Shown here: positions 47,133 to 55,158 of the stretch, one piece after another
Numbering within the stretch: position 1 is the first letter of the stretch
Layout of the letters: every line of letters starts with the position of its first letter
Source of the DNA: Bradyrhizobium sp. KBS0727
GTDB lineage: Bacteria; Pseudomonadota; Alphaproteobacteria; Rhizobiales; Xanthobacteraceae
Direction: 5' to 3'
Assembly (NCBI RefSeq): GCF_005937885.2
Contig: NZ_CP042176.1
Span: 6,505,501 to 6,569,500 of the forward strand
Length of the DNA: 64,000 nucleotides
The notes under the pieces: model-generated
What the model was told of the DNA's origin: nothing
Databases searched by the model: none
What the model saw: only the letters and a program-made list of their open reading frames with translations
Translations under genes and position numbers: made by a program

Positions 47133-48416
47133 ATGACCGACCGGCGTCCCCTCCTCCGCGCCATCTTTGACGCGGCGGTTGCTGCAGCCCATCCCGATAT
47201 GGTGCTGTCGGCGCACCTGCGCCCCGTACCGAAGGGCCGGGTGATCTGCCTTGCCGCCGGCAAGGGCGCGGCCGCCATGGCTGCGGCGGCCGAGCGGCAT
47301 TATCTCGATGCGCTCAAGCTCGATCCGGCGCGCCTGGTCGGCATCGCCACCACCCGTCACGGCCACGGCGTGCCGACGCGGCGAATACGCGTCGTCGAGG
47401 CCGGTCATCCCGTGCCCGATGAAGCCGGCCTCAAGGCCGCCGACGACACGCTGCGGCTGGCGGCAGAGGCGACCGCGGACGATCTGCTGCTGGTGCTGTT
47501 GTCCGGCGGCGGCTCCGCCAACTGGATCGCGCCGGTCGCGGGCGTGTCGTTCGCGCAGAAGCAGCAGGTCAACCGGGCGCTCTTACGCTCGGGCGCGCCG
47601 ATCGGCGAGATGAACGTCGTCCGCAAGCACCTGTCGCGGATCAAGGGCGGACGGCTGGCACGCGCCGGCCAGCGCGCCGCCGAAATCGTGACGCTGGCGA
47701 TCTCCGACGTGCCGCATGACGATCCCTCCGCCATCGCGTCGGGCCCGACGGTGCCGGATCCGACCACGCTGGCGAACGCCCGCGCGCTGGTCGCGAAATA
47801 CAATCTCGCAATCGACGACGCGGTTCGACGCGCGCTGGACGATCCCGACAACGAGAGCTGCAAGCCCGGCGACGCAGCCTTCGACCGCGCGCAGTTCGAA
47901 CTGATCGCGCGACCGAAGGCCTCGCTCGATGCCGCGGTCAGGATCGCCAGGGATGCGGGCTTTGACATCATCGAACTCGGCGCCGACCTCGAAGGCGAGG
48001 CCCGCGAGGTCGCCGCCGAGCACGCGCGGCTGGCGCTGAAAGCGCGCGGCGAAGGCCGGCGCATCGCGATCCTGTCCGGCGGCGAACTGACGGTGACCGT
48101 GCGCGGCAACGGCCGCGGCGGCCCCAACCAGGAGTATGCGCTGGCGCTGGCCGACCTCTTGAAGGATACGACCGACATTGCCGCGTTGGCGGCCGATACC
48201 GACGGCGCCGACGGCGGTGCCGGCAGCGCCAGCGATCCTGCGGGCGCCGTAATCGACCACAAGACATTCGCGAAGATGAAGTCGCTTGGGCTGGATCCCA
48301 AGGCCTATCTCGCCAACAACGACGCGTCGGCGTTTTTCGAGGCGACTGGCGATTTGCTGCTAACCGGCCCGACGCTGACCAATGTGAATGATGTCAGGGT
48401 GATTTTGGTGGAATGA
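47133..48416 (+). CDS. Glycerate 2-kinase, MOFRL family
   Basis: Predicted ATP-dependent kinase converting D-glycerate to 2-phosphoglycerate. The 427-residue product has the DUF4147-type N-terminal domain (ICLAAGKGAAAMAAAAE near 33-49, LLVLLSGGGSANW near 116-128) and a C-terminal MOFRL domain (GGELTVTVRGNGRGGPNQEYAL, in pieces, and ADTDGADGGAGSASDPAGAV). GGAGATATC before the ATG is a strong ribosome site. It follows the fifth binding protein by 20 bases, an unexpected partner for a dicarboxylate or fatty acid importer; it may be that copy 5 binds a hydroxy acid. Confidence 0.9.
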   Translation: MTDRRPLLRAIFDAAVAAAHPDMVLSAHLRPVPKGRVICLAAGKGAAAMAAAAERHYLDALKLDPARLVGIATTRHGHGVPTRRIRVVEAGHPVPDEAGLKAADDTLRLAAEATADDLLLVLLSGGGSANWIAPVAGVSFAQKQQVNRALLRSGAPIGEMNVVRKHLSRIKGGRLARAGQRAAEIVTLAISDVPHDDPSAIASGPTVPDPTTLANARALVAKYNLAIDDAVRRALDDPDNESCKPGDAAFDRAQFELIARPKASLDAAVRIARDAGFDIIELGADLEGEAREVAAEHARLALKARGEGRRIAILSGGELTVTVRGNGRGGPNQEYALALADLLKDTTDIAALAADTDGADGGAGSASDPAGAVIDHKTFAKMKSLGLDPKAYLANNDASAFFEATGDLLLTGPTLTNVNDVRVILVE

Positions 48417-48427
48417 TTTGTTGGGTC

Positions 48428-48495
48428 GTCATTCCGGGGCGCGAAGCGAACCCGGAATCTCGAGATTCCGGGTTCGCTTCGCGCCCCGGAATGAC
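48428..48495. repeat. Dispersed palindromic repeat, type A (third copy)
   Basis: GTCATTCCGGGGCGCGAAGC at one end and its complement GCTTCGCGCCCCGGAATGAC at the other around CCGGAATCTCGAGATTCCGG, so nearly the whole 68 bases form one hairpin. It lies between convergent genes and could stop transcription from both sides. Confidence 0.88.
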
Positions 48496-48502
48496 AATCC
48501 CC

Positions 48503-49021
48503 TCAAAAATCTATCGCGATCTTCGACAGCATTTCGAGCAGCGCGACGCGGCCTTCCGGGCCGAGCAACTCGTTGAGCCGGGCCTCGTGCTTGCTGGCGA
48601 CCAGCTTCTTGGCGCGCGACAGCACGGCGCGGCCCTTGTCGGTCAGCATCAGGATGTGGGAACGGCGGTCGTTGGCCGAACGCATCCGCGCGCAGAGGTC
48701 GCGGCTCTCGAGCCCGTCGAGCATCGCCACGAAATTCGGCCGCAGGATGCCGAGCGTGTTGGCGATCTCGGTCTGGTTGCGGCCGGGATTGCGGTCGAGC
48801 AGCAGCAGCACCGAGAATTGCGCCGGCGTCAGTTGCAGCGGCGCGACGCAGCGCAGGAAGTCCTCGAACACCTTGAGCTGGGCGCGCTTGAGCGAATAGC
48901 CGAGCAGTTCGGACAGTTCGCCCAACTGCAGCGCGGCATTCTCCGCGGCGCCCTCGACCGCATCCTTGCCGTTGGGACGGGAAGGCTTGACGGCGTCGGC
49001 GGTCACCTTGGAAACTGTCAT
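48503..49021 (-). CDS. MarR-family transcriptional regulator (CouR-like position)
   Basis: Winged-helix repressor, 172 residues. The wHTH spans about residues 60-140 with LTPAQFSVLLLLDRNPGRNQTEIANTL, the recognition region LRPNFVAMLDGLESRDLCAR and the wing SANDRRSHILMLTDKGR (quoted in pieces). It is divergent from a Liv-type transporter operon across 177 bases that contain inverted repeats. In Rhodopseudomonas a MarR protein, CouR, responds to p-coumaroyl-CoA at an equivalent locus; that role is inferred here from neighbours. Confidence 0.88.
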   Translation of the reverse strand: MTVSKVTADAVKPSRPNGKDAVEGAAENAALQLGELSELLGYSLKRAQLKVFEDFLRCVAPLQLTPAQFSVLLLLDRNPGRNQTEIANTLGILRPNFVAMLDGLESRDLCARMRSANDRRSHILMLTDKGRAVLSRAKKLVASKHEARLNELLGPEGRVALLEMLSKIAIDF

Positions 49022-49075
49022 CGCTCGCGGCTCGCAATCCCGATAAGAAGTCCCGTCGGCGGTCCGGGCCTTGAT

Positions 49076-49090
49076 GTTATATTTGATAAT
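49076..49090. promoter_or_regulatory. Candidate MarR operator, GTTAT-N5-ATAAT
   Basis: GTTAT at 49076-49080 and ATAAT at 49086-49090 in the marR/liv intergenic region. The same spacing and arms occur before the crotonase operon (58692-58706) and pobA (62542-62556). Confidence 0.65.
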
Positions 49091-49110
49091 TGTTATTCAA
49101 TATATCAAAT
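49081..49110. promoter_or_regulatory. AT-rich inverted repeat in the marR/liv intergenic region
   Basis: ATTTGATA at 49081-49088 is complementary to TATCAAAT at 49103-49110, with an inner ATTG/CAAT pair. It overlaps the GTTAT-N5-ATAAT site and probably adds a second operator or a promoter. Confidence 0.55.
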
Positions 49111-49198
49111 ACCGGCGGCTTTCAACTGCCGATATCGGGGGACCGGCTGACCGCACAAGGTCGCGGCCGGCTCGACGCCTGAGGGGGAGCGCCAGGTC

Positions 49199-50239
49199 TT
49201 GAACACGACGATCATGCTGTTCCTGCTGCAGGACGGCATCACCAACGGTGCGATCTATGCGTTGCTCGGGCTGGCGCTGGTGCTGGTGTTTGCGGTCACC
49301 CGCGTCATCCTGATCCCGCAGGGCGAATTCGTCACCTATGGCGCGCTGAGCTACGCCATGCTGGCGACCGGCCAGGTGCCGGGCACGGCGCGGCTGGCGG
49401 TCGCGATGGGCGTGGTGGCGTTCGGGCTCGATCTGTTTGCCATCCGACGATCGCTCCGTCTCAAACCGGTGGCGCGGGCGTTTGCGGTCGATATCGTTTT
49501 TCCGGTGGCGATCCTTGCGCTGGCTTACGCCTTGGCCGGCCCCAAAGCTCCGATCGCGGTCAATATCGCGCTGGCGCTGTTGATCGTCGCGGCGATCGGA
49601 CTGTTCCTGTATCGGATCGCGTTCCAGCCGCTGGCGCACACCTCGGTGCTGGTGCTGCTGATCGCCTCCGTTGGCTGCCACCTGGCGCTGCAGGGCCTGG
49701 GCCTGGTGTTCTTCGGCGCCGAAGGCCTGCGCGGGCCGGCGCTGTCGGACGCCGCGCTCACCATCGGGCCGTTGCGTTTCACCGGCCAGAGCATCGCGAT
49801 CTATGGCCTCACCATCGCCTTCATCGTTGGCCTCTGGCTGTTCTTCGGCTTCACGCTGATGGGCAAGGCGCTGCGCGCCACTGCCGTCAACCGGCTCGGC
49901 GCGCGCCTCGTCGGCATCCGCACCACGCTGTCGGGCCAGATCGCCTTCCTGCTCGCTTCCGTGATCGGCGCCATCTCGGGCATCCTGATCGTACCGATCA
50001 CGACACTCTATTACGACACTGGTTTTCTGATCGGGTTGAAAGGTTTTATTGCCGCGATCATCGGCGGGCTGGTGAGCTATCCGCTCACCGCGGTTGCGGC
50101 ACTGATCGTCGGCTGCGTCGAGGCCTTCTCCTCGTTCTACGCCAGCAATTTCAAGGAGGTCATCGTCTTCACGCTGATCCTTCCCGTGCTGGTGCTGCGT
50201 TCGCTCGCAGCGCCCGCGGTCGAGGAAGAGAAGGATTGA
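49199..50239 (+). CDS. LivH-type ABC transporter permease, aromatic-acid locus
   Basis: Inner-membrane permease of a second branched-chain-type importer. The 346-residue product starts at a TTG preceded by GAGGGGGAG; an ATG at 49214 is the alternative. It has LivH features FLLQDGITNGAIYALLGLAL (from residue 6) and the late AIIGGLVSYPLTAVAALIVG, with an extra hydrophobic insertion near residues 60-120 that makes it longer than usual LivH proteins (about 290-300). Genes around it point to hydroxycinnamate or another aromatic acid as substrate. Confidence 0.88.
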   Translation: MNTTIMLFLLQDGITNGAIYALLGLALVLVFAVTRVILIPQGEFVTYGALSYAMLATGQVPGTARLAVAMGVVAFGLDLFAIRRSLRLKPVARAFAVDIVFPVAILALAYALAGPKAPIAVNIALALLIVAAIGLFLYRIAFQPLAHTSVLVLLIASVGCHLALQGLGLVFFGAEGLRGPALSDAALTIGPLRFTGQSIAIYGLTIAFIVGLWLFFGFTLMGKALRATAVNRLGARLVGIRTTLSGQIAFLLASVIGAISGILIVPITTLYYDTGFLIGLKGFIAAIIGGLVSYPLTAVAALIVGCVEAFSSFYASNFKEVIVFTLILPVLVLRSLAAPAVEEEKD

Positions 50240-50244
50240 CTGAT

Positions 50245-52014
50245 ATGACGCAGCGGCTCCCTCTCATCATGTTCGCCCTCGTCATGGCGGCGATCCCGTT
50301 CATTCCCGGCGTACCGCCGTTCTGGATCGTGCTGTTGGACAATATCGGCCTCGCCGCGCTGGTCGCGATGGGCCTCGTTCTTCTGACCGGCGTCGGCGGC
50401 CTCACGTCGTTTGGCCAGGCCGCCTTCTGCGGCTTCGGCGCCTACACCACCGCCGTGCTGACCACGAGCTACGGCCTGTCGCCATGGCTGACGCTGCCGC
50501 TGTCGCTGCTGGTCAGCGGCATCGCCGCCGTGCTGCTCGGCATCGTCACGGTGCGGCTGTCCGGCCATTATCTGCCGCTCGGCACCATCGCTTGGGGTAT
50601 CGGGCTATTCTACCTGTTCAGCAAACTGGAATTCCTCGGCCGCAATGACGGCATTCAGGGCATTCCGCCGCTCTCGATCGGCTCGCTCAGGATGATCGAC
50701 CCGGGCACGATCTATTTCGCGATCTGGATCGCGGTGCTGGTCTCGGCACTGCTGACCATGAACCTGCTGGATTCGCGCACCGGCCGCGCCATCCGCGCAC
50801 TGCGGCGCGGACATATCGCGGGCGAAGCCTTCGGCGTGCAGACGCCGCGCGCCAAGCTGCTGGTGTTCATCTATGCGGCGGTGCTGGCGGGCTTGTCCGG
50901 CTGGCTCTACGCGCATTTCCAGCGCTCCGCCAACCCGACGCCATTCGGCGCGCAGGCCGGCATCGAGTATCTGTTCATCGCGGTGGTCGGCGGCGCCGGC
51001 TATGTCTGGGGCGGCGTGCTCGGCGCCGGGATCGTCATAATCCTGAAAGAGGTTTTACAGAGCTACCTGCCGTATATCTTCGGCGGCCAGAGCCAGCTCG
51101 AGACCATCGTGTTCGGCATCCTCCTGGTCGGCCTGTTGCAACTGGCGCCGACCGGCGTCTGGCCCTGGTTGATGGCGCGGCTGCCGCTCAAGCCGGCCCG
51201 CAAGATCCCCGATACCTCGCTCAAGCTCCCCGCGCGCGTGCGCGCGCCGACAACGCCCTCGGTACTGCTGCACATCGAAAACGCGCGAAAACAATTCGGC
51301 GGCGTGATCGCCGTCAACGACGTTTCGTTCGACGTCCGGTCCCGCGAGATCGTCGCGCTGATCGGCCCCAACGGCGCCGGCAAGAGTACGACGTTCAACC
51401 TGATCACGGGCGTGCTGACCGCAACCGGTGGCGCGATTTCGGTGCTCGGCAACAAGGTCGACAACGCCCCGCCGCAGGAGATTGTAAAGCTCGGCGTCAG
51501 CCGAACGTTTCAGCACGTCAAGCTGGTGCCCGACATGACCGTGCTGGAGAACGTCGCGATCGGCGCGCATCTGCGCGGCAGCGCGGGCGCGATCTCCAGC
51601 ATGTTCCGGCTCGACCGCGCCGACGAGGCGAGATTGCTGGCGGAAGCCGCGCGCCAGATCGAGCGCGTCGGCCTCGGTGACCAGATCGACCAGTTGGCGG
51701 GAAGCCTGTCGCTCGGCCAGCAGCGCATCGTCGAGATCGCGCGGGCGCTGTGCGTCGACCCGCTGCTGCTGCTGCTCGACGAGCCAGCCGCGGGCCTGCG
51801 CCACATGGAGAAGCAGCGGCTTGCCGCCCTGCTCCGTCAGTTGCGCGACGGCGGCATGTCGGTGCTTTTGGTCGAGCACGACATGGGCTTTGTGATGGAT
51901 CTCGCCGACCGCATCGTGGTGCTCGATTTCGGTACCAAGATCGCCGAAGGCACGCCCGCCGCGATCAAGACCAATCCCGATGTGATCAAGGCCTATCTCG
52001 GAGTGACCGCGTGA
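50245..52014 (+). CDS. Fused LivM permease and LivG ATPase
   Basis: A single 589-residue protein joins a LivM-type permease (about 1-310, with FGQAAFCGFGAYTTAVL and RTGRAIRALRRGHIAGEAFGV in pieces) to a LivG-type ATPase (about 345-589) with Walker A GPNGAGKS at 374-381, a SLSLGQQRIVEIARAL signature region, LLLLDEPAAGL and the C-terminus NPDVIKAYLG. The ATG at 50245 is preferred over a TTG at 50236 that overlaps the previous stop. The separate livG seen at 36638 shows that the fusion is specific to this transporter. From memory, the Rhodopseudomonas p-coumarate transporter also has few, partly fused genes. Confidence 0.9.
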   Translation: MTQRLPLIMFALVMAAIPFIPGVPPFWIVLLDNIGLAALVAMGLVLLTGVGGLTSFGQAAFCGFGAYTTAVLTTSYGLSPWLTLPLSLLVSGIAAVLLGIVTVRLSGHYLPLGTIAWGIGLFYLFSKLEFLGRNDGIQGIPPLSIGSLRMIDPGTIYFAIWIAVLVSALLTMNLLDSRTGRAIRALRRGHIAGEAFGVQTPRAKLLVFIYAAVLAGLSGWLYAHFQRSANPTPFGAQAGIEYLFIAVVGGAGYVWGGVLGAGIVIILKEVLQSYLPYIFGGQSQLETIVFGILLVGLLQLAPTGVWPWLMARLPLKPARKIPDTSLKLPARVRAPTTPSVLLHIENARKQFGGVIAVNDVSFDVRSREIVALIGPNGAGKSTTFNLITGVLTATGGAISVLGNKVDNAPPQEIVKLGVSRTFQHVKLVPDMTVLENVAIGAHLRGSAGAISSMFRLDRADEARLLAEAARQIERVGLGDQIDQLAGSLSLGQQRIVEIARALCVDPLLLLLDEPAAGLRHMEKQRLAALLRQLRDGGMSVLLVEHDMGFVMDLADRIVVLDFGTKIAEGTPAAIKTNPDVIKAYLGVTA

Positions 52015-52742
52015 GCGCGCTGCTGTCGGTCGCCGACGTCCACGTTTCCTACGGCAAGGTCGAGGCCGTGCGCTCGGTGTCGCTCGACGTCGCCGACAAC
52101 GAGATCGTCACCATCATCGGCGCCAACGGCGCCGGCAAGACCACGCTGCTGAACGCCATCATGGGCATCCTGCCGCTGAAGGGCCGGGCAGCCTTTGCCG
52201 GCAACGACATGGCCGCGTTCGACATCGAAGACCGGGTCGCGGCGGGCCTTTGCCTGGTGCCCGAGCATCGCGAGCTGTTCGGTACCATGAATGTCGAGGA
52301 CAACCTGCAGCTCGGCGCGTTCCGGATTCCGAAGGCTGTCGCGTTGAGATCGTTCGAGCGGGTCTACACGCTGTTTCCGCGGCTGAAGGAGCGGCGCAAG
52401 CAGCTTGCCGGCACGCTGTCCGGCGGCGAGCAGCAGATGCTGGCGATGGGCCGCGCGCTGATGGGCGCGCCAAAACTGTTGATGCTCGACGAACCCAGCC
52501 TTGGTCTGGCGCCGATCATCGTCGCCGACATCTTCCGCACCATCGGCGAACTCCGCGCCGCCGGCGTCTCGGTATTGCTGGTCGAGCAGAACGCGCAGGC
52601 CGCCCTTCAGATCGCCGACCGCGCCTATGTGATGGAGCTCGGCGAATTCATCCTGAGCGGATCGGCCAGCGATATTGCCGCCAACACGCGCGTCGCGGCG
52701 AGCTATCTCGGCTTTCAGCACGAAGGCGAGAGCGCGATCTAG
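52011..52742 (+). CDS. LivF-type ABC transporter ATP-binding protein, aromatic-acid locus
   Basis: ATPase of the same importer, 243 residues from a GTG at 52011 that overlaps the stop of the fused gene by 4 bases. Walker A GANGAGKT at 37-44, signature LSGGE, Walker B LLMLDEPSLGLAP and a C-terminal SYLGF fit LivF. It is the last gene of the operon. No binding protein is on this strand; the likely partner is the divergent-family protein at 53492-54643. Confidence 0.9.
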   Translation: MSALLSVADVHVSYGKVEAVRSVSLDVADNEIVTIIGANGAGKTTLLNAIMGILPLKGRAAFAGNDMAAFDIEDRVAAGLCLVPEHRELFGTMNVEDNLQLGAFRIPKAVALRSFERVYTLFPRLKERRKQLAGTLSGGEQQMLAMGRALMGAPKLLMLDEPSLGLAPIIVADIFRTIGELRAAGVSVLLVEQNAQAALQIADRAYVMELGEFILSGSASDIAANTRVAASYLGFQHEGESAI

Positions 52743-52749
52743 ATCGCGA

Positions 52750-52820
52750 CACCACCAGCGACAATAGACCGTCACCCCACCCGCCTGCTACGCAGTCGAC
52801 CCTCCCCCTCCAGGGGAGGG
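52750..52820. repeat. Repeat type G, copy 1 (before DUF559 gene)
   Basis: CACCACCAGCGACAATAGAC then CGTCACCCCACC, a variable ten or so bases, and GACCCTCCCCCTCCAGGGGA with GGGTAA. It is a direct repeat of 53356-53427 and its second half is inverted at 52902-52955. Confidence 0.85.
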
Positions 52821-52901
52821 TAAGGAAGATACCAGCTTCTTTACCCCGACACGCGAGTGCAGTTCCTGACCACTTGCACTCGCGCAAAGATTGCGCTCCA
52901 C

Positions 52902-52955
52902 TTCACCCTCCCCTGGAGGGGGAGGGTCGCTCGCGTAGCGAGCGGGGTGGGGTGA
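52902..52955. repeat. Repeat type G, inverted copy 2
   Basis: TTCACCCTCCCCTGGAGGGG then GAGGGTCGCTCGCGTAGCGA and GCGGGGTGGGGTGAT, the reverse complement of the type G unit. With copy 1 it forms a large hairpin whose loop (52821-52901) has no visible gene. Confidence 0.85.
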
Positions 52956-52977
52956 TCTATCCGCGAGCAGGAAGGCC

Positions 52978-53373
52978 ATGGTCTCCGCTGCGATACGCCG
53001 AGCAACTGCGAAGAAGCTGCGCGCCAACACGACGCCGCATGAGCGCATGCTATGGCGCGCACTGAAAGAGCTACCGGTCGACGGCACTCACTTCCGGCGG
53101 CAGGCGCCGATTGGTCCATACATCGTGGACTTCTTCTGTCCCGCCAAGCGCCTCATTATCGAACTCGACGGCGGCCATCATAATGACGACGAAACGGCCG
53201 CGCGCGATCGAGAACGGCAGGCTTGGCTGGAGCAGGAAGGATATCGTGTCGTTCGGTTCTGGAATTCCGAGGTTACCAGCGATCTGAATGCGGTGATGGA
53301 ACGGATCTATGTGGAAGTGCACGGTTCGCGTGAGGCTGAACCCTTGCTGCTGAAACACCACCGACGACGATAG
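52978..53373 (+). CDS. DUF559 (Vsr-like) endonuclease-domain protein
   Basis: Predicted small nuclease-fold protein related to very-short-patch-repair endonucleases; biological role unknown. The 131-residue product has the DUF559 pieces TPHERMLWRALKELP (about 19-33), FRRQAPIGPYIVDFFCPAKRLIIELDGGHH (in pieces, with Asp50, Glu62 and Asp64 as likely metal ligands) and RFWNSEV. AGGAAGG precedes the ATG. The gene lies exactly between repeat copies, and its last codons (KHHRRR) fall inside the downstream repeat, so gene and repeat may move or evolve together. Confidence 0.88.
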   Translation: MVSAAIRRATAKKLRANTTPHERMLWRALKELPVDGTHFRRQAPIGPYIVDFFCPAKRLIIELDGGHHNDDETAARDRERQAWLEQEGYRVVRFWNSEVTSDLNAVMERIYVEVHGSREAEPLLLKHHRRR

Positions 53374-53427
53374 ACTGTCACCCCACCCCGCCGCTGCGCG
53401 ACGACCCTCCCCCTCCAGGGGAGGGTA
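53356..53427. repeat. Repeat type G, copy 3 (after DUF559 gene)
   Basis: CACCACCGACGACGATAGAC then TGTCACCCCACCCCG and GACCCTCCCCCTCCAGGGGA with GGGTAA, a direct copy of 52750-52820 about 600 bases away. It includes the end of the DUF559 coding sequence. Confidence 0.85.
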
Positions 53428-53460
53428 AAAAAAAGGCCGGCCCTCTGATAGAGAGCCGGC
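53427..53460 (-). terminator. Intrinsic terminator of the minus-strand binding-protein gene
   Basis: GCCGGCCCTCT (53436-53446) pairs with AGAGAGCCGGC (53450-53460) with one wobble; on the minus strand it is followed by eight Ts (As at 53427-53434). Confidence 0.88.
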
Positions 53461-53491
53461 TCTTATGTTTACCGAACCAAGTTGAATCAGC

Positions 53492-54643
53492 TCACATCGC
53501 CGGGACGTACTTGCCGTCCTTGACCGTCAGCAGGATGCGCGAGCGATCGTCGAGGCCGTAGCGGTCCTTTTCGGTCCAGTTGTAGACGCCCTGGGTCGCG
53601 ACGATTTCCTTCTCCGAGATGAAGGCCTGACGGATTCCCTCGCGGAATTCCGGCGTGCCGGGCTTGCCGGCCTTCAGCGCTACCGGAATGATGCGCTTGA
53701 GCACTTCGAACGCATCATAGGAATGACCGGCAAACTGGCTGCGGCTGTTGGGACCGTATTTCGCTTCATACGCCTTGTTGAGCGCGAGGCCCGGCTTCTT
53801 GGTCAATGCGCTGTCGGCCTGCGTTTCCGGCGACATCACCGGACCCGCCGACATGATCACGCCTTCCGCGGCGGCACCCGCGATGCGGATGAAGTCCATG
53901 CTGGCGGCGCCGTGAGTCTGATAGATCAGGCCCTTGTAGCCGCGTTCGCGCAGCGCCGTCTGCGGCAATGCCGCGGCGGTGCCGGAGGCGCCGATCAGGA
54001 TCGCGTCGGGGTTGGCGGCGACGAGCTTCAGCACCTGGCCGGCGACCGAGGTGTCCGGACGCGCGAAGCGTTCCTCGTCGATCATGGTCATGCCCAGCGG
54101 CACGCCCTGCGCCTTGAAGTCGTTGACCCAGAGATCACCGTAGGAATCGGAGTAGCCGATATAGCCGACGGTCTTGATGTTGTGCGCTCTCATGTGCTCG
54201 TACAACACCTTGCCCATGATCGGGATCGACTGCGGCAGATCGACCGACCACTTCATCCGTGCTTCGTTGATCGGGAACGGCGCCAGGCCGAAATGCGGAA
54301 TGGCGGCTTCATTGGCGACCGTCGACACCGCGATCGTCGGCGGTGTGGTGCAGGAGCCCATGATGATATCGGCCTTGGATTCGGTGACGAAGCGACGCGC
54401 ATTGGTGGTGGCCGCGGTCGGATCGCCGCCGTCATCCAGCACGATCAGCTTGAGCGGCACGCCGCCGATTTCCTTCGGCACGAAATCCAGCGCGTTGCGC
54501 TCGGGGATGCCGAGCGCCGCAGCCGGACCGGTGGTCGAAATCGAGATCCCGATGGTGATTTCATTGGTCTGCGCCAGCGCCGGCGAGCCAGGCAGCGCGA
54601 GTGCCGCCACGACGGCCGCGGCGGACAGAAGAGCCTTCTTCAT
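53492..54643 (-). CDS. ABC transporter substrate-binding protein, aromatic-acid locus (CouP-like)
   Basis: Periplasmic LivJ-like binding protein, 383 residues. The signal peptide ends ALA before QTNEITIGISIS. Typical passages are GISISTTGPAAALGIPERNA, DDGGDPTAATTNARRFV and a GSCTTPPTIAVS ligand loop, quite unlike the five-copy array. A strong ribosome site, AAAGGGAGGA, precedes the ATG. It ends the minus-strand crotonase operon, 89 bases after the thioesterase gene, and is the obvious partner for the plus-strand importer at 49199-52742. In Rhodopseudomonas such a protein (CouP) binds hydroxycinnamates; ligand here inferred. Confidence 0.87.
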   Translation of the reverse strand: MKKALLSAAAVVAALALPGSPALAQTNEITIGISISTTGPAAALGIPERNALDFVPKEIGGVPLKLIVLDDGGDPTAATTNARRFVTESKADIIMGSCTTPPTIAVSTVANEAAIPHFGLAPFPINEARMKWSVDLPQSIPIMGKVLYEHMRAHNIKTVGYIGYSDSYGDLWVNDFKAQGVPLGMTMIDEERFARPDTSVAGQVLKLVAANPDAILIGASGTAAALPQTALRERGYKGLIYQTHGAASMDFIRIAGAAAEGVIMSAGPVMSPETQADSALTKKPGLALNKAYEAKYGPNSRSQFAGHSYDAFEVLKRIIPVALKAGKPGTPEFREGIRQAFISEKEIVATQGVYNWTEKDRYGLDDRSRILLTVKDGKYVPAM

Positions 54644-54732
54644 TCATTCCTCCCTTTGAGTATCTTTTTATAGTGTAAAGCAAAGTCCGGCTGGCAATTC
54701 AGCCCCTTCTTTAGGTCATGCGGGGGCTCGAG

Positions 54733-55152
54733 TCAGCCCCGCATGAACCGCTCGATGATCTCCTGCGGCATTGGCGCCGATTTGAGCCGCGCCGGGTCGT
54801 CCGGATGACGGCCGACCAGCACGCGGGTCTCGAACGCCTCGATTGCCAGCGCCTCGCCCTTGAACACCTTGTGGGTCACTTCGAAGCTGGAGCGCTTGAA
54901 GCTCTCGATCCGGCTTTCGATCGTGATCCAGTCGCCGTGGGTCGACGGGATGTGGAATTTCGCCCGCGTATCCACCATGGGAATGCCGACCAGGCCGTAT
55001 TTGTGCACGAGGTCCTGCTTCGAATAACCGGCGGCTTCGAACAGGATCGAGGTCGAGTCGTCGAACATTGCGAAGTAGCGCGGGTAATAGACGATGTTGG
55101 CGGGGTCGCAATCGCCCCATTGGATCTGTACGTCGCGGCGATGGGTGAACAT
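54733..55152 (-). CDS. Acyl-CoA thioesterase, 4-hydroxybenzoyl-CoA thioesterase family
   Basis: Hotdog-fold thioesterase, 139 residues, with the 4HBT active-site stretch QWGDCDPANIVYYPRYFAMF (about 11-30) carrying the catalytic Asp in the GDCDP loop. In this operon it could release 4-hydroxybenzoate (or vanillate) from its CoA ester after side-chain shortening, producing the substrate of PobA. It starts 6 bases after the SDR gene. Confidence 0.88.
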   Translation of the reverse strand: MFTHRRDVQIQWGDCDPANIVYYPRYFAMFDDSTSILFEAAGYSKQDLVHKYGLVGIPMVDTRAKFHIPSTHGDWITIESRIESFKRSSFEVTHKVFKGEALAIEAFETRVLVGRHPDDPARLKSAPMPQEIIERFMRG

Positions 55153-55158
55153 GTTGCC

